Under the pieces are notes generated by a model. That model was not told the DNA's origin, made no database searches, and worked only from the letters and a program-made list of their open reading frames with translations. This document shows, in pieces, positions 48,778 through 57,737 of a stretch of 64,000 nucleotides of DNA; positions within the stretch are counted from its first letter, which is position 1, and every line of letters starts with the position of its first letter. A program made the translations under genes and the position numbers. The stretch covers positions 45,130 to 109,129 of the forward strand of contig NZ_JACSPO010000006.1 of the NCBI RefSeq assembly GCF_014837105.1. The letters run 5' to 3'. The stretch is from Oceanitalea stevensii (GTDB taxonomy: Bacteria > Actinomycetota > Actinomycetes > Actinomycetales > Actinomycetaceae).

Positions 48778-51063
48778 TCAGGCGCTGGGGGCCCGGCGCA
48801 CCCCCAGCGTGTCCCGGCCGTCACCGTTCCAGTCACCGGTGTACACCTCGTCCCCCGTGCGCCCGTACGCCCGGACCAGGTCGGCCGGTCCCCCGCTGAT
48901 GCTGTTACGCACGTGGTAGCGAGCGCCCCGGCGCACCGCGAAGGTGTCCGTGCCGTCGCCGTCCCAGTCCCCTGCGAGGGTCACGTCGCCGGCGCGGCCG
49001 TACACGACCAGCGCGTCGGCCGAGCCGGACGCGATGGAGTTCTTGACGAAGTACGTCGCACCCCGGCGCACCGCGAGGGTGTCGGTGCCGTCGCCGTCCC
49101 AGTCACCGACCACGACCTGATCGCCGGCGCGGCCGTACACGACGACTTCGTCAGCGGGGCCACCGGCCGCGTCCAGGTCGTTGAGGATGTGGTAGCCGGC
49201 GCCGCGACGGACGGCGATGCCATCCACGCCGTCGCCGTCGAAGTCACCGACGACGATCCGGTCCCCCGGGCGGCCGTAGGTGACGACCCGCTCGGCCGCC
49301 CCACCGGCCAGCCTGTTGTTGACGAAGAAGTCCCGTCCACGGCGCAGCGTGATGGTGTCGGTGCCGTCACCGTCCCAGTCGCCGACGAGGACCTCGTCAC
49401 CGAACCGGCCGTACTGGAACACCCGGTTGGCCACGGCGCCCCACCCGTCGTTGAGGAAGAACCCGGTCGTCGTGCTGCTCGGGCCACCGGGCTGGACCGG
49501 CGGGTCCTCGGGATCGGTCGGCTCCGTGGGCTCCACAGGCCGGGGCAGCGGCGGGGTCGTGCCCGGCAGCTGCCTGTGCTGGGTGGCCTGCTCGAAGGCG
49601 TAGGCGTAGCCGAGCAGCGGCCCCTCCGTGAAGGCCGCGCCGAGGAACGACATGCCGACAGACACGCCGGCCTCGCCAGTGCCTGCCGGGACGATGACCG
49701 AGGGGAAGCCCGAGAGGCTCGCCATGTCCGAGCCGCTCCCGGCCGAGTGCACGAGGACGTCGACGTCGTTCTGCTCGAGCAGCGCGGTGATCTCGGCGCG
49801 CATCGCGGCGGGCCCCTCGCTCACGGCCTCGAGGTAGTCGGCGTCCTCCATCGAGCCGCGGGTCGCCTCGGTGCGCAGGCGTGCGAGCACGGCGTCCGCC
49901 ATGCCGAAGCCCTCCTCCTCGCTGGCCGCGAGCACCTCGGCGTGGGACTGGACCGGGGCACCGGGGCGGCGCGCCTGAAGGTACTCACCGAGCTGCGTCT
50001 TGAACTCCGTCTGGGAGATGAAGGTGTAGTACTGCCCGGAGAGGGACCGCATCGACTCCGGCGCCTGGATCCCGTCGACGATCTCGGCGCCCAGCCCCTC
50101 CATCTCCTTCAGTGCCGCGTCGACCACTGCCGTCTCGCGGTTGGGCACGGACGTGCGGAGCACACCGACCCTGACGCCGTCGAGGGCGTCCTCCCGCAGG
50201 AACGCCGTGTAGTCCTCGGGGGTGTTGCCGGCAGCGGCGAGCGTGCGCTCGTCCTCCGGGTCGACACCCGCGACGACGTTGAGCATCTCCGCGCTGTCCC
50301 GGATCGTCCGGGTCATCGGACCGGCGACGTCGAAGGTGAGCGCGAACGGGATGATGCCGGTGCCGCTGACCAGTCCGAGGGTGGGCTTGACCGCCGCGAG
50401 CGACGCGGCGTTGGCGGGCGAGCGGATCGAGCCGAGGGTGTCCGTACCGATGGACAGCACGGCGAAGTTCGCGGCGACCGCCGCCGCGGGGCCGCCGCTC
50501 GACCCACCGATCGACCGGCTGGGGTCGTAGGGGTTGAGGGTCTGGCCGTTGACGGAGCTGTAGCCCGCCTGGCCACCGTGGGCCCACTCGTCCATGTTGC
50601 CCTTGCCCAGGATGATGGCTCCCTCCTCCCGCAGCCGCCCGGTGATGTAGGCGTCCTCGGGCGGCACATCGCCGGCAAGAGCCTTCGACCCGCCGGTGGT
50701 CGGCATGTCCGCCGTCTCGACGTTGTCCTTGAGCACCACCGGGATGCAGTGCAGGGCGCCGACGTCCCCGTCGCGGTAGGCGGCGTCCAGGGCGCGGGCC
50801 TGGTCCAGGGCGTCCGGAGCCACGGTGACCAGCGAGTTGATGGCCGGTCCGGTGTCCTCGTAGGCCGCGATGCGCGCCAGGTACTCGCCGACCAGATCGA
50901 CGCAGCTGAGGGTGCCGTCGGCGAAGGCGGCGTGGATGTCGGCGATGGTCGTCTCGTCGACGTGGAACGGCGAGGGGGCGGGGGCGGCCACCGCGGCGCC
51001 GGTCGTCCCCACCGCCAGGCAGGTCATCACCGATGCTGTGGCGACAAGTCGTCTGATCTTCAA
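48778..51063 (-). CDS. Secreted amidase with C-terminal VCBS/FG-GAP repeats
   Basis: 761 aa. Signal peptide (MKIRRLVATASVM... to AVAAPA). Amidase-signature domain with catalytic Lys in VLKDNVE, cis-Ser in SIGGSSGG and nucleophile Ser in TDTLGSIRSPA, where Leu replaces a usual Gly. After a Pro/Glu linker (about 525-555), five repeats of about 47 residues each carry GDWDGDGTDT or GDFDGDGVDG, a calcium-binding VCBS/FG-GAP pattern, probably for wall or matrix attachment. TTG at 51063 was chosen because GGAG lies 6 nt upstream; TTG 51075 is the alternative. Extracellular amide hydrolysis; substrate unknown. Confidence 0.9.
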   Translation of the reverse strand: MKIRRLVATASVMTCLAVGTTGAAVAAPAPSPFHVDETTIADIHAAFADGTLSCVDLVGEYLARIAAYEDTGPAINSLVTVAPDALDQARALDAAYRDGDVGALHCIPVVLKDNVETADMPTTGGSKALAGDVPPEDAYITGRLREEGAIILGKGNMDEWAHGGQAGYSSVNGQTLNPYDPSRSIGGSSGGPAAAVAANFAVLSIGTDTLGSIRSPANAASLAAVKPTLGLVSGTGIIPFALTFDVAGPMTRTIRDSAEMLNVVAGVDPEDERTLAAAGNTPEDYTAFLREDALDGVRVGVLRTSVPNRETAVVDAALKEMEGLGAEIVDGIQAPESMRSLSGQYYTFISQTEFKTQLGEYLQARRPGAPVQSHAEVLAASEEEGFGMADAVLARLRTEATRGSMEDADYLEAVSEGPAAMRAEITALLEQNDVDVLVHSAGSGSDMASLSGFPSVIVPAGTGEAGVSVGMSFLGAAFTEGPLLGYAYAFEQATQHRQLPGTTPPLPRPVEPTEPTDPEDPPVQPGGPSSTTTGFFLNDGWGAVANRVFQYGRFGDEVLVGDWDGDGTDTITLRRGRDFFVNNRLAGGAAERVVTYGRPGDRIVVGDFDGDGVDGIAVRRGAGYHILNDLDAAGGPADEVVVYGRAGDQVVVGDWDGDGTDTLAVRRGATYFVKNSIASGSADALVVYGRAGDVTLAGDWDGDGTDTFAVRRGARYHVRNSISGGPADLVRAYGRTGDEVYTGDWNGDGRDTLGVRRAPSA

Positions 51064-51169
51064 GGTCGTCTCCAAGGTCTGGTGTCACACTCCGACCTGG
51101 CGCACGCTAGGGAGCAGCGATGTCCGGGGTGTTTCCGCCACGTTGCGCTCAACGGCGCGCATGCCCCGC

Positions 51170-53536
51170 TCAGCACCGAGCGGCCAGCCCGCCCGCTCGC
51201 GGCACGACGACGACGGCACCGCACTCGTCGGTCCGCAGGACGAGGGCGCCGCCGCGCCCGTACAGCTCGAGGGTCGACGCCGCCGGGTGCCCGAAGTCGT
51301 TGTCCGCGCCGACGCCGACGAGCGCGAGCCGCCCGCCGACCGCCTCGGCGAGGGCGGGCAGCTGGGCCGCAGAGCCGTGGTGCGGGACGAGGACGACGTC
51401 CACGCCGCCCGGCCCTGCCGACGCGCCGCCTGTCGCGAGCTCGCGGAGCAGGCCGCGCTGGCCGTCCGGCTCGAGGTCGCCGAGGGCGAGCACCGACAGG
51501 TCCGGGGTCTCGAGGCGCACGACGAGGGAGAGGTCGTTGGCGGACTCGTCGTCACCGGGGGTGGCGAGCTCGACGGCCCGCGGTGTGGGCCACATCCCCC
51601 GCCACCGCACCCCGGCCACCTCACCGGCGCTGTCGGCGCCGACCCGCTCGACGGTGGCCCCCTCCTCGGCGAGCGCCGCGAGCACCTGCCGCTCGGCGGC
51701 GGCCGGGCCGTCGTGCGGGGTGAGGAGGACGTGGTGGACCTCGACGGCGTCGAGGACCTCCGGCAGCCCGCCCACGTGGTCGGCATGGAGGTGGGTGAGG
51801 ACGAGGAGGTCGACCTCGCGCACCCCGGCGGCGACCAGGCAGTCCGCCGCGGCCGGCCCGGCGGGACCGACGTCGACGACGACGGCAGCCCGCGGCCCGC
51901 TGCGGAGCGTGAAGCCACTGCCCTGGCCGACGTCGCACTGGACCGCGAGCCAGTCGTCCGGGACGCCCGAGACGAGCCCGCCCAGCGCCCGGCGCGGACC
52001 GGGGACGAGGGCGAGCACGAGGACGAGGGCACCGACGCCCGCCCCGAGCAGCTGGGCGCGCCGGCCACGGCGGACGAGGGCGACCGCCAGGACGGTGACC
52101 AGCGCCAGCAGCGCCGCGCCGGCGAGGCCCCCGAGCCACGGCAGCCGCGCCCCGGGGAGCTCGGCCCAGCCGAGCGCGACCCACGCGATCCAGCCGGTGA
52201 ACCAGCCGGCCGCCGCCGCGAGCGGCTCGGCGAGCCGGGGCAGCCACGGGGAGACGACGGTCGCGACGACGCCGAGCACCGTGGCCGGCGGCACCGCGGG
52301 CGCGGCGAGGACGTTGGCGGGCACCGCGTAGGTGGCGACGGCCGGCTCGAGGAGGATGACGACCGGCGCGCAGCACACCTGTGCCGCCGCCGGCACGGCG
52401 ACGACGTGGGCCAGCGTGCGGGGCATGCGGTGGGACAGGGCCTCCGCCCACGGCCCGGACAGGACGACGAGGCCCGTCGTGGCGAGCACCGACAGGACGA
52501 AGCCGTAGGACCGGGCCAGCCACGGGTCGAGGACGAGCAGGACGACGACCGCGCTGCACAGCGCCGGCAGGGCACGCGCGGGACGGCCGAGGAGGAGCGC
52601 GAGCAGGGCGACGGCGCCCATCGTCGCCGAGCGCAGCACGCTGGCCTCCGGCCGGACGAGGACGACGAAGCACACGAGGACCGCGCCGCCGACTGCCGCA
52701 CGGACCCAGCGCGGTGCCCAGCTGAGCGCCGCGAGCACCGCGCCGAGGACGATGGCCACGTGCGCGCCGGACACCGCGGTGATGTGGGTGAGGGACACCG
52801 CGGTCATGGCGTCGTCGAGCTCGGGTGGCAGGCGGGAGTCGTCACCGACGGCGATGCCGGGGACAAGGCCGCGGGCCTGCGCGGGGGCGTCCTCCACGGC
52901 GGTGACGAGGCCGGTGCGCATCCGGCTCGCGAGCCGCTGGTGCGCGGGCGGGGGCGCCACGACCTCCGGGTCGGCGTGGACGACGACGAGCGCGACGACG
53001 TCCTCCCCCGGCTCCGTCGCGACGAGCCGGCCGGTGAGGCGTACCCGGGCACCGAGCTCGACGCCTGCCCAGCTCGGTGGCGCGAGGAGGAGCACCGGGG
53101 CCCGGGCGCGCGCCGTCAGCCCCCGGCCCACGACGAGGTCCGCCCGGAGAGGGACCGTGACCCGCTCCCCGCCCCCGCGCTCGGGCGGCGTCGCGATGAC
53201 AGCGGGGTCCCCGGTGACCGGCCCGCTCACCGTGACGACCGCCCCGGCCTCGACCAGCTCGACGAGCAGACCGCTCGCCCGCTGGTGGACGTGGGCGGCG
53301 ACCGCCCCGAGCACGAACGCGGCGACGGCGAGCGCGAGCGCCGCGGTGGCCTGCGGCGTCGGTCCGGCCCGGTCGCGGTGCCGCCCGCCACCGCGCAGCG
53401 ACCACGCGGTCCGAGCCGCGAGGAGCAGGAGCAGCACGGCCCCGACGACGGCGGCGTCCGGCGGCAGGAGGACACCGACGAAGGCGGCGGTCCACGCGGC
53501 GAGGGCGGCGGGCACGAGGCGGAGGTCGAGGGTCAC
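51170..53536 (-). CDS. comEC: DNA-uptake channel ComEC
   Basis: 788 aa. N-terminal DUF4131-type region, the Competence membrane domain (AVSLTHITAVSGAHVAIVLG split; about ten helices), then a C-terminal metallo-beta-lactamase domain with THLHADHVGG (zinc ligands). Forms the inner-membrane channel for single-stranded DNA and may degrade one strand. The GTG overlaps the comEA stop (GTGA). Confidence 0.95.
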   Translation of the reverse strand: MTLDLRLVPAALAAWTAAFVGVLLPPDAAVVGAVLLLLLAARTAWSLRGGGRHRDRAGPTPQATAALALAVAAFVLGAVAAHVHQRASGLLVELVEAGAVVTVSGPVTGDPAVIATPPERGGGERVTVPLRADLVVGRGLTARARAPVLLLAPPSWAGVELGARVRLTGRLVATEPGEDVVALVVVHADPEVVAPPPAHQRLASRMRTGLVTAVEDAPAQARGLVPGIAVGDDSRLPPELDDAMTAVSLTHITAVSGAHVAIVLGAVLAALSWAPRWVRAAVGGAVLVCFVVLVRPEASVLRSATMGAVALLALLLGRPARALPALCSAVVVLLVLDPWLARSYGFVLSVLATTGLVVLSGPWAEALSHRMPRTLAHVVAVPAAAQVCCAPVVILLEPAVATYAVPANVLAAPAVPPATVLGVVATVVSPWLPRLAEPLAAAAGWFTGWIAWVALGWAELPGARLPWLGGLAGAALLALVTVLAVALVRRGRRAQLLGAGVGALVLVLALVPGPRRALGGLVSGVPDDWLAVQCDVGQGSGFTLRSGPRAAVVVDVGPAGPAAADCLVAAGVREVDLLVLTHLHADHVGGLPEVLDAVEVHHVLLTPHDGPAAAERQVLAALAEEGATVERVGADSAGEVAGVRWRGMWPTPRAVELATPGDDESANDLSLVVRLETPDLSVLALGDLEPDGQRGLLRELATGGASAGPGGVDVVLVPHHGSAAQLPALAEAVGGRLALVGVGADNDFGHPAASTLELYGRGGALVLRTDECGAVVVVPRAGGLAARC

Positions 53537-54483
53537 ACGCGCACCCGCTCCCGCAGCTTCTCCAGCGTGGCCGGCCCGATGCCGGAGACCTCGAGCAGCT
53601 CCTCGACGGAGTGGAACGGACCGTTCGCCTCGCGCCACTCCAGGATCCGCTGCGCGATGGCCGGTCCCACCCCGGGCAGGGTGTCGAGCGCGGCGAGGTC
53701 GGCGGAGTTGAGGTCGACCACCCCGCCCTCGGCGGCTGGCTCACCCGCGACCTGTCCCGCGCCCACGTCCGGTGGCGGTCCCCCGGCGCCCGGTGGCTCC
53801 TCCCCCACCTGCGGCACGTACACCTGCTCGCCGTCGACGAGCGGTCTCGCGAGGTTGACCGCTGCCAGCTCGGCGTCCGGCTGCTCACCGCCGGCGGCCG
53901 CGACGGCGTCGGCCACGCGCGCCCCCAGTGGCAGCTCGACGACCCCGGGCTCGTGGACCGCCCCCGCGACGTGGACGACGACGACCCCCGCCGGCTCCGC
54001 CGTCGGCTCAGGCTCCCCCGGCGGGTCGCCGGTAGCCGCGTCACCCGACGGAGGAGGCGAGGCGGCGGGAGACGCGTCCGGCGCGGCCGGTTCCACGACC
54101 GCACTCACCTCGGGCACCGGGACGGCGTCTGACGGCCCGAGGGCGATCGCGCGCGCCACGACCGCGCCCGCGAAGGCCGCCACCACCGCCAGCACGACGA
54201 CCACCGCCCGGCCAGAGACGCTCCATCGGCGCACCGGCCTACCCTGCGCGTCCACGGACCGCCGGCCGACGCCGGCACGGCCCACCGCTCCGGCGTCGTC
54301 CCGGCCCGTGCGGTCTGCCGCCGCGCCGTCTCCCCAGCTCTCGTCCCCTTCGCCACTGACGATGCGGTCGAACTCCCGCCCGGCGTCGTCGTCGAGGTCG
54401 AGGTGCCCGGACGTGGCCGTGTAGGCGCGGCGGGTCAGCGCCCGCAGCCGGGCCGCGGAGTCCGTGCGCCTCGTCGGTGCCAT
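53533..54483 (-). CDS. comEA: Competence DNA receptor ComEA
   Basis: 316 aa. Long cytoplasmic N-terminus, one membrane helix (VVVVLAVVAAFAGAVVARAI), a Pro/Ala-rich linker, an SLBB domain (VVVVHVAGAVHEPGVVELP), and two helix-hairpin-helix motifs (LDTLPGVGPAIAQRI; VSGIGPATLEKLRE) that bind double-stranded DNA. ATG at 54483; an upstream ATG at 54516 is possible. Paired with comEC. Confidence 0.95.
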   Translation of the reverse strand: MAPTRRTDSAARLRALTRRAYTATSGHLDLDDDAGREFDRIVSGEGDESWGDGAAADRTGRDDAGAVGRAGVGRRSVDAQGRPVRRWSVSGRAVVVVLAVVAAFAGAVVARAIALGPSDAVPVPEVSAVVEPAAPDASPAASPPPSGDAATGDPPGEPEPTAEPAGVVVVHVAGAVHEPGVVELPLGARVADAVAAAGGEQPDAELAAVNLARPLVDGEQVYVPQVGEEPPGAGGPPPDVGAGQVAGEPAAEGGVVDLNSADLAALDTLPGVGPAIAQRILEWREANGPFHSVEELLEVSGIGPATLEKLRERVRV

Positions 54484-54596
54484 GCGCGTGACCGTACGGA
54501 CCGCCGCCCACGCCACCCCGTGAGGAGGCGCCCGCTCGGGGACGGCGCCGTCCCGCCGTCGTCCTGTGGAGCAGGCTCAGCGCGGAACGGCAGCCG

Positions 54597-55496
54597 TCAC
54601 TCGCCCGCCGGGGCGAGGGCCACGCCCACGACCCCCGGACCCGTGTGCGCCCCTACGACGGCGGTGACCTCGCTGCGGACGATGCTCGCCACCCGCGCGC
54701 CCGTCTCCGTCAGGCGCTGCTCGAGCGCCGCGGTGAGGGCGTCGGCGGCGTCGGTGTCGGCGAAGTGGTGGACAGCCACCCGGACCGGGCCGCCGTCGCC
54801 ACGTGGCGTGGCCGCGCCCGGTCCGCCCGCGGCCCGGACGGCGAGCTCGACGATGCGGCGCTGCGTCCGCGCCGCTCCCCGCGCCGTCTCGGCGACCGCC
54901 AGCCGCCCGCCCCGCAGCGCGAGGATCGGGCGCACCCCGAGCGCCGAGCCGAGGAAGGCTCGCGCGGGGCCGATGCGGCCCCCGCGGGCGAGGTGGTGAA
55001 GGTCGGGGACTGCGAAGAGGACGCTGCTGCGGGCCGCGGTCTCCCGGGCGGCGGCGAGGACACCGTCGGCGCCGGCGCCGCGTGCCGCGCGCTCGGCGGC
55101 CGCGAGCGCCGCGAAGCCCGTCCCCGCGCCGACTGTGCGCGTGTCGACGACGTGCACGGGTGTCCCCCGGCGCGCGCTGACCTCCTCGGCCGCAAGGCGC
55201 GCGTGCCCGACGGTTCCCGACAGCTCGGCCGACAGGTGCACGCACACGACGGCGGAGGCGCCGTCGTCGACGGCCGCCGCGATCGCGTCGGCGAGCGCCT
55301 GCCGCGACGGTCCGGACGTCGTCGCCGTCCCCCCCGCGCGCAGGTGAGCGGCGAGCTCCTCACGGCTGAGGGCGTCGTCGGGGTGGTCGGCGCCGTCGAG
55401 CAGGACACGCAGCGGGACCACCCGGATGCCCAGGCGGCCCGCCGTCTCCGGGGACAGCGAGGCGGTGGAGTCGGTGAGGACCACGACGCCGGGCAT
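54597..55496 (-). CDS. DegV family fatty-acid-binding protein
   Basis: 299 aa. DegV signature VVVLTDSTASLSPE at the N-terminus, TSGPSRQAL, ARGGRIGPARAFLG. Family members bind fatty acids, and some feed fatty acid kinase. ATG at 55496 places the signature at the start as in relatives. Usual neighbour of comEA in this lineage. Confidence 0.93.
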   Translation of the reverse strand: MPGVVVLTDSTASLSPETAGRLGIRVVPLRVLLDGADHPDDALSREELAAHLRAGGTATTSGPSRQALADAIAAAVDDGASAVVCVHLSAELSGTVGHARLAAEEVSARRGTPVHVVDTRTVGAGTGFAALAAAERAARGAGADGVLAAARETAARSSVLFAVPDLHHLARGGRIGPARAFLGSALGVRPILALRGGRLAVAETARGAARTQRRIVELAVRAAGGPGAATPRGDGGPVRVAVHHFADTDAADALTAALEQRLTETGARVASIVRSEVTAVVGAHTGPGVVGVALAPAGE

Positions 55497-55555
55497 CGAC
55501 CCATCATCGCACCCCGGCCGGATCACGAGGCGCCGGCCTGTGGCAGAGTCACGCC

Positions 55556-56176
55556 ATGCGCCTGCTGGTGATCTTCGGCCCTCCCGCCGTGGGCAAGATG
55601 ACAGTGGGGCGCGAGGTCGCCCGGCGCAGCACCTTCCGCCTGTTCCACAACCACGCGCTCATCGAGCCGCTCCTCGAGGTCTTCGACTACGGCACGCCCC
55701 CGTTCACCCGGCTGCTCACCGAGTGGCGCGCACGGGTCGTCCAGGAGGCGGCCGTGGCGGGCACCGACCTGCTGCTCACCTACGTCTGGGGCCTAGACCT
55801 GCAGTCCGACCTCGACGAGCTGACCCAGCAGCTCCGTCCCTATGTCGAGGCGGGCGCCGAGGTGTCGTTCGTCGAGCTGGCGGCCGACCTCGACACGCGC
55901 CTCGAGCGGAACCGGACCGAGCTGCGGCTCGCCGACAAGCGGTCCAAGCGGGACGTCGAGTGGTCCGACGCCAACGTCCGCGAGATGGAGCGGTTCGTCA
56001 TGAACACCGGCCCCCAGCCCGACGGCGGCCCGCCCCTGCCGGGTGCCCGTCTCCTCGCTCAGCACCGGCACCTGCGCCTCGACAACCGCGACCTCGCTCC
56101 TCACGAGGCGGCCGACCGCATCCTCACCTGGCTCGACGGTCCCCACGAGGCGCGGCCCACCGCCCAACCGTCCTAG
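55556..56176 (+). CDS. P-loop kinase-like protein
   Basis: 206 aa. Walker A FGPPAVGKMTVG (7-18), then FHNHALIEP, and a central VSFVELAADLDTRLERNRTE segment typical of nucleotide/shikimate-kinase-like P-loop proteins. Phosphate acceptor unknown. The stop codon lies in the left arm of a terminator palindrome. Confidence 0.8.
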   Translation: MRLLVIFGPPAVGKMTVGREVARRSTFRLFHNHALIEPLLEVFDYGTPPFTRLLTEWRARVVQEAAVAGTDLLLTYVWGLDLQSDLDELTQQLRPYVEAGAEVSFVELAADLDTRLERNRTELRLADKRSKRDVEWSDANVREMERFVMNTGPQPDGGPPLPGARLLAQHRHLRLDNRDLAPHEAADRILTWLDGPHEARPTAQPS

Positions 56177-56218
56177 GTGTGGCCTCCTGGCCCTGGAGAC
56201 CACGAGGCCACGCCTAGG
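56172..56218. terminator. Bidirectional terminator palindrome
   Basis: CCTAGGTGTGGCCTC and GAGGCCACGCCTAGG pair at 14 of 15 positions around a 17-base loop, between the convergent P-loop kinase and monooxygenase genes. The TAG stop of the kinase gene is inside the left arm. Confidence 0.7.
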
Positions 56219-56239
56219 CGGTCGGGCCACCGTGCCGGC

Positions 56240-57214
56240 TCATGCCGGGACCGGCTGCGCCTCCGTGGTCGACCCGGCGACCGACACCAGGCCACGGGCC
56301 TGGAGCGCCGGGATGATCCCGCGCAGCAGCCGCTGGACGTCGGCGGGGATGGAGCCGGGCAGGACGACGAACCCGTCCGCGGCGCCGGCCTCGACCCACC
56401 GCTCGATGGTCGCGACGACGTCGCCCACCGTGCCGACGGCCTCGAGCGCACCCGCCCACCCGGCGTCGCCCCCGGCGATGTCGGTGAGGAGGTCGGCGCG
56501 GGCGCGGGCGGACTCGTAGTCGGACGCGATGACGGTGCGCAGGTCGACGAGGACGCGGACGGGGCCGCGGCCGGCGGCGCGTGCGGCGGAACGGACGGCG
56601 AAGCGCAGCTCGCGCGCCCAGCTGAGGTCGGCCTCGCGGAGGCGGACGACGTCGGCGAGCTCACCGGCTGCGGCGAGGTCGGCCTCCTCCTCGAGCGGGA
56701 CGACGACGGTGGGGCGCTGGCTGGAGCGCGCCTCCGTGCTGCGCACGAGCTCCTCGAGCAGGTCGCCGAGCTGGGGCAGCGCGGCCACCGGCGCCCGCTC
56801 GCCGCGGGCCACCTGGAGGCCGGCCCACGAGCCGCTCTTGCGGTTGAACTGCGCGAGCTCGGCGGCCACGGCCGAGTCGGCGCGACCGAGCTGGACGGTG
56901 GGCACGAGGCCCGTGCCGCCGGCGCTGGGGCTGATGCGGCGGGCGGCGATCACCGGGTCGAGCCAGGCGTTGGCGCGCGGCGCGGCGTCGGCGCGGAGGC
57001 GGAAGTCCTCGCCGAGCGTGACGAAGGAGACCCCGCCCTTGTGGGCGGCGCGGGCGTAGGAGGCGAGGCGGACGAGGTTCGCCTGCTCGGCGGGCAGACC
57101 GGCAGCCGCCTCACGGTCGTGGGCGGGGGCGCCCAGGCCGGAGAGGTCGAGGGCGATCGTCGCGGTGGTCGAGGTCGTCGCGGTGGTACGGGTGGGCAGG
57201 AACGCAGCAGTCAT
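56240..57214 (-). CDS. Luciferase-like (LLM) flavin-dependent monooxygenase
   Basis: 324 aa. TIM-barrel pattern of the bacterial luciferase family: IALDLSGLGAPAHDRE, ANLVRLASYARAAHKGG, FVTLGEDF, WLDPVIAARRI, and C-terminal DGFVVLPGSIPADVQRLL. Members use reduced FMN to oxidise alkanesulfonates, nitrilotriacetate or related compounds. A SAM riboswitch and a Cys/Met-rich leader ORF precede it, which points to sulfur scavenging (SsuD/DszA-like) as an inference. A flavin reductase gene lies 2.5 kb away. ATG with AGGTG at 6 nt. Confidence 0.88.
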   Translation of the reverse strand: MTAAFLPTRTTATTSTTATIALDLSGLGAPAHDREAAAGLPAEQANLVRLASYARAAHKGGVSFVTLGEDFRLRADAAPRANAWLDPVIAARRISPSAGGTGLVPTVQLGRADSAVAAELAQFNRKSGSWAGLQVARGERAPVAALPQLGDLLEELVRSTEARSSQRPTVVVPLEEEADLAAAGELADVVRLREADLSWARELRFAVRSAARAAGRGPVRVLVDLRTVIASDYESARARADLLTDIAGGDAGWAGALEAVGTVGDVVATIERWVEAGAADGFVVLPGSIPADVQRLLRGIIPALQARGLVSVAGSTTEAQPVPA

Positions 57215-57376
57215 GGCAGCACCTATCGAGGTCGCAGCGCCTGGGGCGCAGGGAAGGACGTGAGACCTGATACGCCGGATCCGGCGCCTGGCGTGTCACT
57301 CGCCGGCGGCTCGGGGGCTTGGATCAGGGGTGACGCGTCAGCGCGGCTCGCGCCGAGGGCGTCGCTTCCGTATGTC

Positions 57377-57463
57377 TCAGACCGACATACACGGACGACC
57401 GCACATGCACATGCTGCTGCCGCAACGGCTGGTGATCTGCCGGGGGCTGAGGTGCGTGGTCAT
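57377..57463 (-). CDS. Cys/Met-rich leader peptide
   Basis: 28 aa. Starts MTTHLSPRQITS and ends RCGSSMCMCGRPCMSV: four Cys and three Met in the last 15 residues. GAAGGA lies 9 nt before the ATG. Placed between the SAM riboswitch (57531-57625) and the monooxygenase (start 57214). Short Cys-rich leader ORFs in Actinobacteria are known to sense cysteine by ribosome stalling; this one adds Met. Likely a cis-acting uORF rather than a functional protein. Confidence 0.65.
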   Translation of the reverse strand: MTTHLSPRQITSRCGSSMCMCGRPCMSV

Positions 57464-57530
57464 CCTGGTACGTCCTTCGCGTGCTGGCACCCTCGCGGTG
57501 CGCTCCGTTGTCCCGACGGTCGCGGGACCA

Positions 57531-57625
57531 GGTCATCACCCGGGGCACCCACCGCACGTGGCGGGTTGCCGACCAGCAAGCCGGGGCTTAGCGCACTCGA
57601 GGTACGCACTGGTGCTCTGAACCTG
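57531..57625 (-). ncRNA. SAM riboswitch (SAM-I/IV clan, SAM-IV-like)
   Basis: On the minus strand the conserved core GCTAAGCCCCGGCTTGCTGG, then CGGCAACCC and GGTGCCCCGGGTGATGACC, is present. CAGGT near 57625 pairs with ACCTG at the 3' end (P1), ACCAG pairs with CTGGT (P2), and GGCAACCCGCC pairs with GGTGGGTGCC (P3). It responds to S-adenosylmethionine and normally turns off sulfur genes. No clear T-run terminator follows, so control may act on translation or through the leader ORF. Confidence 0.85.
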
Positions 57626-57631
57626 TCGCAG

Positions 57632-57661
57632 ACGCTAGCGGCGCCACACTTCATGTGTCAA
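57632..57661 (-). promoter_or_regulatory. Promoter of the SAM-riboswitch transcript
   Basis: Minus strand TTGACA (57656-57661), 18-bp spacer, TAGCGT (57632-57637). Transcription would begin about 57625, at the 5' edge of the riboswitch, which supports both calls. Confidence 0.65.
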
Positions 57662-57737
57662 CTGTCACCCGGTCGAATGTCAGTGGTCGGTCATACGGTG
57701 GAGTCATCAGGTTCACGGCACCGAGGTGGTGAGCGAG

